From CAVSWT01 sp963777515 (GTDB lineage Bacteria > Bacteroidota > Ignavibacteria > Ignavibacteriales > Ignavibacteriaceae): a stretch of DNA of 64,000 nucleotides. Of the stretch, positions 18,662 to 29,425 are shown in pieces. The position numbers and the translations under genes are program-made. The stretch spans positions 248,001-312,000 of the forward strand of contig CAVZQU010000007.1 in the NCBI GenBank assembly GCA_963777515.1, in the 5' to 3' direction. Position 1 is the stretch's first letter, and each line of letters begins with the position of its first letter. Below the pieces are notes generated by a model. That model was not told the DNA's origin. It saw nothing but the letters and a program-made list of their open reading frames with translations, and searched no databases.

Positions 18662-19228
18662 ATGCCTGAATATAATTCAGAATTAACACAACTTCTAATT
18701 CAATACGGAAAAGGGAATAAATCTGTATTGAGTGAAATATTACCTCAAATCTACAATGAATTAAGGAAAATTTCTTCTAAGTACTTGCGAGACGAATATA
18801 GGAATCATACTCTACAGACAACAGAGCTTGTACACGAAGCTTATATTAAACTAATGGGTAGCCAAAATCTTTCATGGCAGAATAAGGCACACTTTTTTAG
18901 TATAGCTGCACATTCTATGAGGCAGGTACTTGTTGACCATGCCAGGAAAAAGAAATCAATAAAAAGAGGTGAGGGCAAACCAAATATTTCCCTGGATGAT
19001 GTATATGAAGTTTCTGAAAATAATGATGAAAAAATTTTAGCTTTAGACGAAGCATTAAAAAGACTTGAAAAAGTTGAAGAAAGATCAAGTAAAATAGTTG
19101 AGCTAAGATATTTCTCCGGGCTTACTTTTGAAGAAACGGCAGAAGTACTAAACATTTCAGAATCAACTGTTAAAAGGGGATGGAATTACGCAAAAGCCTG
19201 GTTATACAGGGAAATGGATACAGTATAA
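18662..19228 (+). CDS. ECF-subfamily RNA polymerase sigma factor
   Basis: 188 residues. The sigma-2 region spans about 25-95 (YLRDEYRNHTLQTTELVHEAYIKL and a conserved AHFFSIAAHSMRQVLVDHARKK), and the sigma-4 helix-turn-helix is LTFEETAEVLNISESTVKRGW at about 155-175. The DHARKKKSIKRGEG stretch is typical of the ECF group that sits beside Ser/Thr kinases in Bacteroidota, Acidobacteria and Planctomycetes. There is no anti-sigma gene. The kinase gene starts 19 bases downstream, so phosphorylation by that kinase may replace anti-sigma control; this is inference from context. Confidence 0.92.
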   Translation: MPEYNSELTQLLIQYGKGNKSVLSEILPQIYNELRKISSKYLRDEYRNHTLQTTELVHEAYIKLMGSQNLSWQNKAHFFSIAAHSMRQVLVDHARKKKSIKRGEGKPNISLDDVYEVSENNDEKILALDEALKRLEKVEERSSKIVELRYFSGLTFEETAEVLNISESTVKRGWNYAKAWLYREMDTV

Positions 19229-19247
19229 TCTGAAAAAGGAAATCTTT

Positions 19248-21797
19248 TTGGATAAGCAAAAAATTTTAAAAGCCAAAGAACTTTTTGAAGAAGCTTTAGA
19301 GATACAATCTTCACAAAGAGAAAAATTCGTTGTTGAAAAATGTAATGGAGACATTGAAATTAAAAATGAAGTTTTGTCTTTATTAAAATCTTTTGAAGAT
19401 AATGATAATTTTTTAGATAAGCCGTTGGAGGTTGACTTAGAAAATTCAGAATCGTTAAACGACCCATATATCGGCAAACAAATTGGGAAATATATAATTG
19501 AAAGTGAAGCCGGGTTTGGAGGGATGGGGATTGTATATGCCGGGATTAGAAATGACCAGGAGTTTGAACAAAAAGTTGCTATAAAAATTTTAAAGCATGG
19601 AATAAATTCTGATTATTTACTAAAGCGTTTTCAAATAGAACGGCAAACGTTAGCAAATCTTCAGCATCAATACATTGCAAAACTTCTTGATGGTGGAAGT
19701 ACTGATGACGGACTCCCCTTTTTAGTTATGGAATTTATTGAAGGAACGCCCATAACCAAATATTGCGATAAAAATAATTTAAGTATCAATGAACGTATAA
19801 GGTTATTTCAGAAAGTTTGTCTGGCTGTTCAATATGCTCATCAAAACTTAATCATTCATCGCGATATAAAACCGGGAAATATTCTGGTGATGAATGACGG
19901 TGCTCCTAAGCTTCTTGATTTCGGTATTGCCAAACTGATTGATGAAGATTTAATTGATAGTGACGAAGGATTAACTAAAACAGGAGTTTGGCATTTAACT
20001 CCTGAATATTCAAGCCCGGAACAAATTAATGGGCAAAGGATTACAACTGCAAGCGATATTTATTCATTAGGAGTTTTATTATATAAGATATTAACAGGCG
20101 AACAACCTTATAAAATTACTAACAACTCACCAATTGCTATCAGCAAATTCATAGAAAAAGAAAGCGTAACGAAACCTAGCGATAAGGTTAAGATAACTTC
20201 TAATATTAATAATGATAAGATTTCTAATCAGCTTAAAGGTGATTTAGACAATATCATACTTAAAGCGATGGATAAGGCTCCCGAAAGAAGATATGTTTCG
20301 GTTGAACAATTTTCTGAGGACTTAAAAAGATATTTAATTGGCTTACCTGTAATAGCACAAAAAGATACCACAGCATACAGACTAACAAAATTTATTAGAA
20401 GACACAAAGTAGGCTTTTTTTCTTCATTCGGTTTTGCAATACTTTTAATTTTTAGTCTCATTGCAATCTCCTGGCAAGCAGATATTGCATCTAAAGAAAG
20501 AGATAATGCAAAGGTTGAGGCTAAAAAGGCTGAAGAAGTAAATTCATTTTTACAGGGAATGCTGTCATCTGTCGATCCATCGGAAATTGGGAGAGATGTT
20601 AAGGTCTATGATATTTTAGATAAAGCCGCCGAAGACATTGAAACAAATTTAAAAGACCAGCCGGAAGTTGAGGCAAGTTTAAGAAGCACTCTAGGGAATA
20701 CATATATGAATTTGGGGGAATTTACCAAAGCTAAGCCCTTTATAGATGAAGCATTTTCAATTAGCAAAAAAATATACGGCTATGAAAGCAAAGAAACTGC
20801 AAAAAGTCTCCATGATATAGGACTTTATTATGATTGGGTTGGTGATTACAAAAAAGCGGATTCAATTTATGAAAAATCAATTAAAATTTTTCGTAAAGTC
20901 TTAGATGAGCCAACTAAACAATTTTCAAATGCACTAAATGATCGTGGACTAATAAAAATGTATTTTGAAAAATATGATGAAGCAGAAAAGTTGTTTAAAG
21001 AAGCTTTAGATGTTGCCATAAAAAGTAATGGAGAGAAAGACCCGAATACAGCCGTCATTATGAACAATCTGGCATTAAACTATATGGATGCTGGAAAACT
21101 AGATAAAGCGGAAGAATACAACAAAAAATCTTTGGCTCTAAATCTAGAATTACTCGGTGAAAACAGACCGGAAGTTGGAACCAATTATAACAATCTGGCT
21201 TATCTATATATGCTGAAGAAAGATTATAAATCAGCTGAAATATATTTGGAGAAATCATACAAGCTTAAATTAAATTTAAAAGGCGAAGATCACCCGGATG
21301 TTGGCTTAGCATTAAATAATTTAGGCGTACTTAATGTAAACATTAAGAAATACAATGAAGCTGAATCATATCAGCTTGCTGCGCTAAAGCAATACAAAAA
21401 AACATTAGCTTCTGATCATCCTTACGTTGCCCTCAGTCAATATTGGCTAGGAAAAATCTATTTAGAGACGAACAAGTTTGGTTTAGCTGAAGAATATCTT
21501 AGAAAATCGCTAAAAACAAGAATAAAAAAATTTCCTGCTGAGAATAAAGATATTTGGCGTTCTAAAAGTGAGTTGGGAATTTGTCTTTTAAAACAACATA
21601 AATATAGTGAAGCTGAAAAATTACTCACCTCTTCTTTAGAATTTTATAAATCTAATTTTGAAGATGATAGCACTCAAATTAACAGATTGTATAATAATGT
21701 TGTTGATCTATATGGCTCAACCGGGAATAAGAAAAATACTGATAAGTATAGAAAAGAATCAGAAAAATTTAATATTTATAAGCACGCTTCAAAATAA
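19248..21797 (+). CDS. Membrane Ser/Thr protein kinase with TPR sensor domain
   Basis: 849 residues, apparently starting at a TTG 19 bases after the sigma factor. The kinase domain occupies about 82-350: glycine loop AGFGGMGIVYAG, Lys113 in VAIKIL, catalytic HRDIKPGN (Asp206), and DFG at 224-226. A transmembrane helix (FFSSFGFAILLIFSLIAISW) lies near residue 395. The outer half consists of about eight tandem TPRs of the Kinesin light chain kind (for example PNTAVIMNNLALNYMDAGKLDKAEE). The first 75 residues are a helical region seen in this family. With the adjacent ECF sigma factor it forms a probable signal-to-transcription unit; the ligand is unknown. Confidence 0.93.
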   Translation: MDKQKILKAKELFEEALEIQSSQREKFVVEKCNGDIEIKNEVLSLLKSFEDNDNFLDKPLEVDLENSESLNDPYIGKQIGKYIIESEAGFGGMGIVYAGIRNDQEFEQKVAIKILKHGINSDYLLKRFQIERQTLANLQHQYIAKLLDGGSTDDGLPFLVMEFIEGTPITKYCDKNNLSINERIRLFQKVCLAVQYAHQNLIIHRDIKPGNILVMNDGAPKLLDFGIAKLIDEDLIDSDEGLTKTGVWHLTPEYSSPEQINGQRITTASDIYSLGVLLYKILTGEQPYKITNNSPIAISKFIEKESVTKPSDKVKITSNINNDKISNQLKGDLDNIILKAMDKAPERRYVSVEQFSEDLKRYLIGLPVIAQKDTTAYRLTKFIRRHKVGFFSSFGFAILLIFSLIAISWQADIASKERDNAKVEAKKAEEVNSFLQGMLSSVDPSEIGRDVKVYDILDKAAEDIETNLKDQPEVEASLRSTLGNTYMNLGEFTKAKPFIDEAFSISKKIYGYESKETAKSLHDIGLYYDWVGDYKKADSIYEKSIKIFRKVLDEPTKQFSNALNDRGLIKMYFEKYDEAEKLFKEALDVAIKSNGEKDPNTAVIMNNLALNYMDAGKLDKAEEYNKKSLALNLELLGENRPEVGTNYNNLAYLYMLKKDYKSAEIYLEKSYKLKLNLKGEDHPDVGLALNNLGVLNVNIKKYNEAESYQLAALKQYKKTLASDHPYVALSQYWLGKIYLETNKFGLAEEYLRKSLKTRIKKFPAENKDIWRSKSELGICLLKQHKYSEAEKLLTSSLEFYKSNFEDDSTQINRLYNNVVDLYGSTGNKKNTDKYRKESEKFNIYKHASK

Positions 21798-21840
21798 AAT
21801 ATTTTTTATAAAAAATTTTTGAAGATTAAAAAATGTAATT

Positions 21841-23064
21841 TTAATTCTGCGAGTGGTCTGTAAGTCTAACCAAATCTATTTTGATATTATTTGCACGTGC
21901 AATTAGAATTTCAAAATTGTCAATTTTAACTTTTTCTCCTTGAGCAGGTATTTTCCCAAGGTTAAAATTGATATATCCCCCAATAGTCTCGTAATCCCCT
22001 TCCGGTATATTTAAATTATACTTTTCATTAATATTATCAATCTCAACTTTACCGCTGATTAAATAAATATTCTCTCCTATCTTCCGGCAAATATCTTCTT
22101 CAACATCATACTCATCTTCAATTTCTCCAAAAATTTCTTCTATTATATCTTCCATTGTTACAATGCCGGCAGTTCCTCCAAACTCATCAATTACAACTGC
22201 AAAAGAAATTTGTTTGCTTAAAAATTCATTAAGCATATCAAAACTTTTTTTCGTCTCTGGGACAAAAGAGACCTCACGCATAATGCTATGCAAATTTTGA
22301 GGATTTTTGAATAGATCATAAGCAAGTATTATCCCTTTAATGTTATCAAGGCTATCATCGTAAACCGGCAATTTAGAGAAGCCGGATTCAATAAAAATAT
22401 CTAAAGCTTCTGTTACATCTTGATTTATTTCAACACCAACTATTTCCGTACGCGGCCTCATTGATTCATATACCCGCTGATCTCCCAATGCAAATACTTT
22501 ACTTATTATATCACTCTCTTTTTTATTTACAACTCCAGCCTCATGACTCTCTTTTACTAATGATTCTAAATCTTCTTTGCTGAAAAGATTATTAATATTT
22601 TCTTCCGTAACATTTGAAGATTGGGTTAATTTGGCAGACAGCGCAGAAGTTAATTTGATGAAAGGGTACATTATAAAATTTACAACTCTAACAGGTAGAA
22701 TAGTCAGTAAAATTACTCTATCCGCAAGTTCCCTGGCAAAATATTTTGGGATTAGCTCTCCGATAATCAACAATACGAATGTTGAAACAATTAGTATTAC
22801 ACCTTCACCCCAGCCAAATAATCTTGCAAGAAAGACTGCACTCACGGAGGCAAAAGCTATATTTACTACATTTTGACCAATAAGTATCGTAGAAAAAAAA
22901 TCCTGAGATCTATTTGTGAAATATAACGCATTTTTTGCTGCAAGGTTATTTTTACGTGCTCGTATTTCAATTTTAATTTTATTGGAAACAACAAACGCCA
23001 TTTCAGAGCTCGAAAAAAAACCGCTTATTAAAATCAGTACTAATAAAAAAATCCAATCGTTCAT
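21841..23064 (-). CDS. CNNM/CBS/CorC_HlyC domain membrane protein
   Basis: 407 residues with a DUF21 (CNNM) membrane domain at about 1-180, opened by ILISGFFSSSEMAFV and containing FSTILIGQNVVNIAFAS. Two CBS domains follow (RPRTEIVGVEINQDVTEAL and FVIDEFGGTAGIVTMEDIIEEIFGEIEDE regions), then a CorC/HlyC C-terminal domain (KIGENIYLISGKVEID, GDYETIGGYINF). The family is linked to magnesium or cobalt transport and is often misnamed hemolysin; in Bacteroidota a relative is the gliding protein GldE. The upstream lipoprotein gene ends one base before its ATG, so they form an operon. I do not claim a gliding role. Confidence 0.88.
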   Translation of the reverse strand: MNDWIFLLVLILISGFFSSSEMAFVVSNKIKIEIRARKNNLAAKNALYFTNRSQDFFSTILIGQNVVNIAFASVSAVFLARLFGWGEGVILIVSTFVLLIIGELIPKYFARELADRVILLTILPVRVVNFIMYPFIKLTSALSAKLTQSSNVTEENINNLFSKEDLESLVKESHEAGVVNKKESDIISKVFALGDQRVYESMRPRTEIVGVEINQDVTEALDIFIESGFSKLPVYDDSLDNIKGIILAYDLFKNPQNLHSIMREVSFVPETKKSFDMLNEFLSKQISFAVVIDEFGGTAGIVTMEDIIEEIFGEIEDEYDVEEDICRKIGENIYLISGKVEIDNINEKYNLNIPEGDYETIGGYINFNLGKIPAQGEKVKIDNFEILIARANNIKIDLVRLTDHSQN

Positions 23065-23538
23065 CTAATACACTTTTTCTATTTTAATATTTTCAGAAGT
23101 TAATTCAAGAAATTTATTGTCAGAAGCAAAGGAAAACTTGACCGATATATTTTTCTCAGTATCAAACTCATTTTTTTGCACTAAACCGGGATTAGTTCCA
23201 AACTTAAAAGACCTGGTCTGTTTTGGAGCGAATGCAGTTGATTCTGACAAAGTTACATCTGTAACTAAAGGATTAAAAGAGTAAATCAATTTTTTCCCTT
23301 GATAAATTCTAATCTTTTCCAGATTTAATTCTTTAATTATACTATCAGTATTATTTTTTACTTTATATTCACCGGCAATGTAAAACTTATGACCGCTGCC
23401 CGGCATTAAATTTAACCATGGTTCAATTTTGGTAAACTCAACTTTTATATTCAATCTATTGGATGAAATATCTGTTGAACAACCAGTTATCATGAAAAAT
23501 GATAATATAACAAATCCGATTCGAATATTTCTATTCAA
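23065..23538 (-). CDS. Small lipoprotein of unknown function
   Basis: 157 residues with a lipoprotein signal peptide; the lipobox is MITGC near residue 20. The rest looks like a single beta-sandwich (strands around GEYKVKNNTDSIIKEL, IRIYQGKKLIYSF and SVKFSFASDNKFLEL), resembling intracellular-proteinase-inhibitor or DUF4352-like folds, but no family is certain. It sits between ubiA (15-base gap) and the CorC-like gene (adjacent), so it belongs to that operon. Confidence 0.75.
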   Translation of the reverse strand: MNRNIRIGFVILSFFMITGCSTDISSNRLNIKVEFTKIEPWLNLMPGSGHKFYIAGEYKVKNNTDSIIKELNLEKIRIYQGKKLIYSFNPLVTDVTLSESTAFAPKQTRSFKFGTNPGLVQKNEFDTEKNISVKFSFASDNKFLELTSENIKIEKVY

Positions 23539-23553
23539 TTTTTTATAACTTTA

Positions 23554-24425
23554 TTAGAAATAAATAATAAAGGACGTCACCAATACGTAAAGAATCACGT
23601 TTAAAATCATGGATAAATCTTTTATCAAAACCTCTGTTGTATTTTCCCCTGCTTATTCATATACACAAGATACATATATCTAAAAATTCCAAACACAACA
23701 AACGGAGTTGTATAAATTAAATTTTCTGTACCAAAAACAGTAACTGTCCTTACTGAAACCGTATAAAGAGCATAACAAATAATTACTGCTGCTGCTGCAA
23801 CCGTAGCCATTTGATCGGTAAACTCTTTTGAATAATAGACCAAAACCTTTCTTGTAACAGCAACATCATCGTACTCACTTAAAGCAAGTTCTGTTCTTCT
23901 TTTCATCACACCTAAAAATAAAGAAATGAACATGGTGGTTAAAATCAGCCAGCTTGAGACTTCAACATTTATAACAAAAGCACCAGCTAAAACTCTCAAC
24001 ATAAACCCGGCAGCTATACTAAAAATATCTAAAAGCACAATATGTTTTAAGACAAAGCTATAGAAAATATTCAGTATAAAATATGCTGCTATAAAAATTG
24101 AAAAATGATAATTTAAGAAAAACAAGGAAGCTATAATTAAAATAGAAAATACTACTATGGATATTATCGCTTTTCCAATTGAAATTTTTCCAGATGCTAA
24201 GGGGCGGTTCTTTTTTTGAGGATGAGCTCTATCTGCTTCAACGTCTACAATATCATTAATAATGTACACTAAACTTGAAGTAAAACTAAATACAATAAAA
24301 GCAAATAATGTAATTAAAAATAAATTGGATTTTAACAGATTCTGAGAAAATAATAACGGAACGAATACGAATAAATTTTTTATCCACTGCGGGATACGGA
24401 ATAATTTAAAATATTCTTTCAGCAT
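23554..24425 (-). CDS. UbiA-family prenyltransferase, decaprenyl-phosphate phosphoribosyltransferase-like (one frameshift)
   Basis: Polytopic membrane enzyme with the UbiA aspartate motif NDIVDVEADRAHP followed by KKNRPLASGKIS, and an N-terminal LFRIPQWIKNLFVFVPLLFS typical of the DPPR synthase branch, which transfers phosphoribose to a polyprenyl phosphate. Read literally it stops at 23625 after NKQGKIQQRF. Restoring one base in the C-run at 23646-23649 gives NKQGENTTEVLIKDLSMILN and a last membrane helix ending at 23554, matching the family's length (about 290). Its ATG overlaps the mutase stop (TAATG). A role in arabinose- or ribose-containing envelope glycans is possible but not shown by the neighbours. 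Confidence 0.82.
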
Positions 24426-26081
24426 TAGAAGACTGCAGCCTCTTCGTATGTTCCAAATACTACTTTTAATTCATTAACCATTTCACCCAAAGTAACATAA
24501 TTCTGTGCAGCTTTAATTAAAACAGGCATCAAATTATTTCCGTTTGCAGCAGCATAATTAATTTCTTTTAAGCTTTCTTCAACTAATTCTTGATTTCTAC
24601 TTTGTTTTAATTCGGCAAGACTTTTTTTCTGAGCTTTTTCTACTTCAGGGGATATTGTTAAAATAGGAATTTCAACTTTCTCATTTTCTTCTACAAATTC
24701 ATTCACTCCAACAATAAACTTTTCTTTCTTTTCAACTTCGCGTTGATAACGGTAAGCTGCGTCAGCAATTTCTTTTTGAAAATATCCTGCTTCAATTGCT
24801 GGAATTACTCCGCCTAATGAATCTATTTGTTCAAAGATTTCATTTGCTTGTTTTTCCATTTTGTCTGTTAATGATTCGACAAAATAGCTTCCGCCTAAAG
24901 GGTCCACTGTATTTATCACACCCGTTTCATATGCAATTAATTGCTGTGTACGCAAAGCAATTTTTACTGCTTTCTCACTTGGCAGTGCCAATGTTTCATC
25001 CATCGAATTTGTATGTAGAGATTGAGTGCCGCCTAATACTCCAGCCAATGCTTGAAACGCTGTTCTGATAATATTATTCTCCGGCTGCTGAGCTGTCAAA
25101 GTACAGCCTGCTGTTTGCGTATGAAATCTTAGCCACCATGAGCGCGGGATTTTTAGCTTTATATTTTTCTTTCATTCGTTTTGCATAAATTTTTCTTGCT
25201 GCTCTATATTTTGCGATCTCTTCAAAAAAATCTAAATGAGAATTAAAGAAAAATGAAATCCGAGGTGCAAATTCATCCACATCCATTCCTCTTTCAATAC
25301 ATGCTTCGATATACGCAAATCCATCTGCAAGTGTGTATGCAAGTTCCTGAACAGCAGTTGAACCAGCTTCACGAATATGATATCCGCTGACTGAAACCGG
25401 ATTCCATTGAGGAATTTCTTTTGAACAATATTCAATCATATCAACAATAATTCTCATCGAAGGATTTGGTGGATAAATATATTCTTTCTGCGCAATGTAT
25501 TCTTTTAAAATATCGTTTTGTAATGTTCCTCTTAAGTTTTTAAAATCTACATTTTGTTTTTGAGCTACTGCAAGATAAAAAGCAAATATCATTGCTGCAG
25601 GAGAATTAATTGTCATAGAAGTTGAAACTTTATCAAGCGGAATTTTATTAAAAAGAATTTCCATATCTTTTAATGAAGAAACAGAAACACCGCAAATTCC
25701 AACTTCTCCTTCACTTAATTCTGCATCGGCATCCCAACCCATTAAAGTTGGAAGATCAAATGCAACAGATAATCCGGTCTGGCCATTATTCAGTAAATAA
25801 TGGAAACGGTTATTTGTATCTTCCGGCGATCCGAATCCGGCAAACTGACGCATAGTCCATATTTTACCGCGGTATCCATTTGTATGAATTCCTCTTGTGT
25901 ACGGATATTCACCCGGGAAACCGATTTCACTTAAATAATTAATATTTTCAATGTCTTCGGGATCATATAAAACTTTTACAGGTTCACCGCTAACAGTTGT
26001 AAATTTCATTCCCGTGGATTTAGCTTTCTCAACATTATTACAGTAATCCCCTTTTTGCTTTTGAAAATCATTGATGCTCAT
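24425..26081 (-). CDS. Methylmalonyl-CoA (acyl-CoA) mutase large subunit without B12 domain (one frameshift)
   Basis: About 552 residues of TIM-barrel mutase. Visible are FPGEYPYTRGIHTNGYRG, TMRQFAGFGSPEDTNNRFHYLL, GLSVAFDLPTLMGWDAD and SVSGYHIREAGSTAVQELAY, then SWWLRFHTQTAGCTLTAQQPENNI. The frame breaks at about 25142-25147, where one extra base turns NPRSWW into NPALMV; both sides are intact. The chain ends at GTYEEAAVF, so it lacks the C-terminal cobalamin domain of fused MutB and must work with a separate small B12-binding subunit, as in archaeal and some bacterial mutases. No such subunit, epimerase or MeaB gene is in the window. Substrate is not certain; relatives also isomerise isobutyryl- or ethylmalonyl-CoA. 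Confidence 0.87.
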
Positions 26082-26160
26082 AAGAATCCTTAAAATGTTT
26101 TAGTTTTTTTGAAACTATTTATTATCAAATATACCTTTTGGGCTTTTGATAAATTGTAAT

Positions 26161-28018
26161 TTAAGTTCTTCCAAACCTTCTGTCAAATTCATCTAAAGAT
26201 ATTTTAACTACAATTGGCCTGCCGTGAGGACAAACATACGGCATTGAAGTGGCAAAAAGCTGATCAATTAATAATCTCATTTCTTTTTCAGAAAGCTTAT
26301 CGCCCGCTTTAATTGCTGTTTTACAAGAATAAGATTTAGCGATATTATCTTTGGTCTCTAATTTTTTTTCTTGTTGATTTACGGTGTATTCATCAAGCAA
26401 TTCAAGAAGAATTTTTTCTTCGGAACCACGAATTACATCATCAGGAACACCTTCAATAACTATAGTATTCTTACTAAAATATTTAACTGAAAATCCAAGC
26501 TTAATCAAATAAGGCTCAATCTCTTTAAGTAATTCTATTCTTGCCGGATCCAATTCAATTGTTTTTGGAAAAAGAAGCTGCTGTGAAAAAGGAAGATTTG
26601 CATCAAATCGTTTCAATGCTTTTTCATATAAAATTCTTTCATGTGCAACATGCTGATCAACTATCATCAAACCGGTTTTAATTTGAGTGAGAATATACTT
26701 ATTGTGCAACTGAATTAAGAAAGGTGAATCGACTTCTTCCATGGTTGAAGAAGATCTTTTTGATTCTTCATGAAATACTTCTCTTTTTTCAGGTTCATCA
26801 AATGGATGAGAATCGTCAGAACCTCTTGCAGGAGGTGTTACTGTTTCAGGTAAAGTACTAAATATTAAATCAATATCTTTATCTGAAAAATTTGTTTTTG
26901 TAAATGATTTTTTTTCAGTAAATGAAGGACAGTCTGAGAAATCATTTTTTTCAACTTTGATTAAAATGATTGAACTTTAATTTTTCTTCATGTTCGACGT
27001 CATCATTAAAAGCCATGGTGGGAACAAGGTCATGAGTAGCAAGACTTTTTTTGATAACAGCTAAAACAAAATTGTAAACATCTTTTTCATCTTCAAATCT
27101 TACTTCAAGTTTTGAAGGATGAATATTTACATCAATTCTTTTAGGATTAATATCAAGAAATAAAATAAAAAAAGGATAGTCACCTTTTTCTAAGATATTT
27201 TCATAAGCTGTAAATACAGCGTGATTGATTTGCTTGCTTGAAACATGACGATTATTTAAAAATAAATATTGTTCGCCTTTACTTTTTTTGAGCATTGTCG
27301 GCTTACCAATAAATCCATGCAAGCTGAGAAACTCAGTTTTTTCTTCAACAGGGACAAGTGCATCCAGCATATTATCTGCAAAAACTTTTGTAATTCTTTC
27401 TGCAAGATCAGAGGATGGATAATCAAAGATTAAATTATCATCATTAAAAAATTTAAATTGAATTGAAGGATAGCTTAATGCAATTCGGTTAAATGTATCA
27501 ATTATATGTTTTAACTCTGTTGCATCAGTCTTTAAAAAATTTCTTCTTGCCGGAGTGTTATAAAAAATATTTTTTACAGAAATACATGTTCCTTTTGCAA
27601 AAGCACCTTTTTCTTTAATTAATTGTCCGTTCTCATCAATTCGAATTGAAGTTCCAATTTCTTCATTTGAAGTTTGTGTTTTTATTTCAAGCTGACTGAC
27701 AGCAGCAATTGAGCTTAAAGCTTCTCCTCTAAATCCAAGAGTTTTTATAGCTTCCAAATCATCATAAGTTGTAATTTTACTTGTTGCATGTTTTTGAATA
27801 CAGACAATCGCATCTTCTTCACTCATTCCAATTCCATTGTCACAAACTTGGATCAAAGATTTGCCTGCCTTTTTTATTATCAATTCAATCTCTGTTGAAC
27901 TAGCATCAATAGAATTTTCCAATAACTCTTTAACAACCGATTCAGGCCGCTGAACCACTTCTCCGGCGGCAATTTTATTAGCTAAATTTTCAGGTAATAT
28001 TTTAATAATTGATGACAT
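26161..28018 (-). CDS. mutL: DNA mismatch repair protein MutL (one frameshift)
   Basis: About 619 residues. The GHKL ATPase half has ELLENSIDASSTEIEL, DNGIGMSEEDAI and TLGFRGEALSSIAAV. The C-terminal half carries the metal endonuclease signature as DQHVAHERILYE (DQHA-x2-E-x4-E with Ala changed to Val) and the zinc-site partner CPHGRP near the end, indicating a nicking MutL that does not need MutH. The frame breaks at about 26954-26958, where an extra base gives HFNQS and a stop; removing it reads on through an acidic linker (DFSDCPSFTEKKSF) into the dimerisation domain. folA begins on the other side of its own stop seven bases upstream. Confidence 0.92.
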
Positions 28019-28024
28019 ATAAAT

Positions 28025-28504
28025 CTACTTTCTTACAAACTTAACAATATCAAATTCATTTCTTTTTTCTCGTGATTCTTCAATCCAAATTGAATTATCA
28101 ATTTCTAGGAAATAATACATCTCCTTCTGCTTCAAATTTCATAAATGAAATTAACATTTCATCAACCAAATTAATTGACTGCTTATATATTTCACCGCCG
28201 CCAATTATAAAAACTTTTTCTTTATTAAATTCGTCAGCAGCCTTAATAGCATGCTTCAATACTTTGAAAACTTTTACTTCTTCAAATGGGAAAGATAAAT
28301 CTTCATTTCTGCTTACAACTAAATGGGCCTTCCTTTCAATGGCTTTCCAAGTGAATTAAAAGTTTTTCTTCCCATAATCATTGGGAATCCCATAGTTGTA
28401 TTTTTAAAGTGCTGAAATTCTTCTTTTACATGCCAGGATATTTCGCCACTTGATTTTCCAATCACACTATTTTGCGCAACAGCAGCAATGATAATTTTTC
28501 TCAA
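28025..28504 (-). CDS. folA: Dihydrofolate reductase (two frameshifts)
   Basis: About 160 residues when read across two breaks. The intact N-terminal part has IIAAVAQNSVIGKSSGEISWHVKEEFQHFK and PMIMGRKTFNSLGKPLKGRP. One base is missing in the run at 28325-28327, after which HLVVSRNEDL and VFIIGGGEIYKQSI follow. An extra base near 28106 is then needed to reach EIDNSIWIEESREKRNEF and the stop at 28025. The enzyme regenerates tetrahydrofolate used by thymidylate synthase; its ATG overlaps the thyA stop (TGAG frame overlap), the common thyA-folA pair. Confidence 0.88.
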
Positions 28505-29340
28505 ACAGCAACCTCAAATTTTATCTTATCATGATGCTGATAACCAACAAGTTCGAAAATCTTCAAATGTAACTCATCAATCGGTTTTTTAGCAATTATT
28601 AATTTTGGGAGAGGAAGGGGTTCACGTTTTAATTGTTCTTTCAATCCTTCAAGATGATCATATTTTTCCATCTCTGTATTTTTATCGCCTACATAAATAT
28701 GAGCATCAATAATAGTATGAGCAAATTGTCCGACTTCTAAATTAGTTTCCTGCGCAATAATTTGAGTTAGCATTGAATATGCAGCAAGATTAAACGGAAT
28801 TCCTAAAGCAATATCGCCGGAGCGCTGCGTTAAATGACAATTAAGCTTTCCATCACTTACATTAAAAGCAAAACTATAATGACAAGGCGGAAGTTTACTT
28901 TTCGTTGCATTACCAGGCTCCCAAGCTGAAACTACAAGTCGGCGGCTGTAAGGTTTCTTTTTTATTTCATCAATTACATATTTAATTTGATCAACTTCTC
29001 GAACCTGCCACTCTCCATTTTCATCTTTTTCTGCACTCGGAAAATGACGCCAATAATATCCATACGCTGTTTCAAGATTTCCATTTTCATCAGCCCAGGC
29101 GTCCCAAATTTTTGTATGTTTTCTCAAATTTCTAATATGATTTTCACCGGATAAATACCAAAACACTTCATGCAATAAGGATTTCCATTCCATTTTTTTA
29201 GTTGTAAGCAATGGAAATCCTTTAGATAAATCAACTTTATAAAAAGCGCCAAAATATGAAATTGTATCTACGCCGGTCCTGGATTTCTTTCTAACACCTT
29301 CATCCATAACCAATTTAACTAACTCTAAATATTGCTTCAT
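28501..29340 (-). CDS. thyA: Thymidylate synthase
   Basis: 279 residues, complete. Converts dUMP to dTMP with methylene-tetrahydrofolate. The dUMP and folate sites are visible: SRTGVDTISYFG near residue 20, WDAWADENGNL, the catalytic cysteine in LPPCHYSFAF near residue 157, QRSGDIALGIPFNLAAYS and the C-terminal DAHIYVGD. It ends in the conserved hydrophobic tail VAV. It is followed directly by folA with a four-base overlap, so the two products are made together and form one cycle. Confidence 0.97.
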   Translation of the reverse strand: MKQYLELVKLVMDEGVRKKSRTGVDTISYFGAFYKVDLSKGFPLLTTKKMEWKSLLHEVFWYLSGENHIRNLRKHTKIWDAWADENGNLETAYGYYWRHFPSAEKDENGEWQVREVDQIKYVIDEIKKKPYSRRLVVSAWEPGNATKSKLPPCHYSFAFNVSDGKLNCHLTQRSGDIALGIPFNLAAYSMLTQIIAQETNLEVGQFAHTIIDAHIYVGDKNTEMEKYDHLEGLKEQLKREPLPLPKLIIAKKPIDELHLKIFELVGYQHHDKIKFEVAV

Positions 29341-29425
29341 TTTAATTCCTGAACCAAAATTTTTAATAAATAAGTTTGAATTTATTTTTAGACAATTTAA
29401 TAAAAAAAGAGTAAGGTATAAAATC

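Noticed and set aside
25074..25160. Short unusual C-terminal tail of the mutase (ALMVAKISYANSRLYFDSSAAGE-like)
   Set aside because: Frame change gives the conserved RSWWLRFHTQTAGC stretch, so the tail is nonsense translation.
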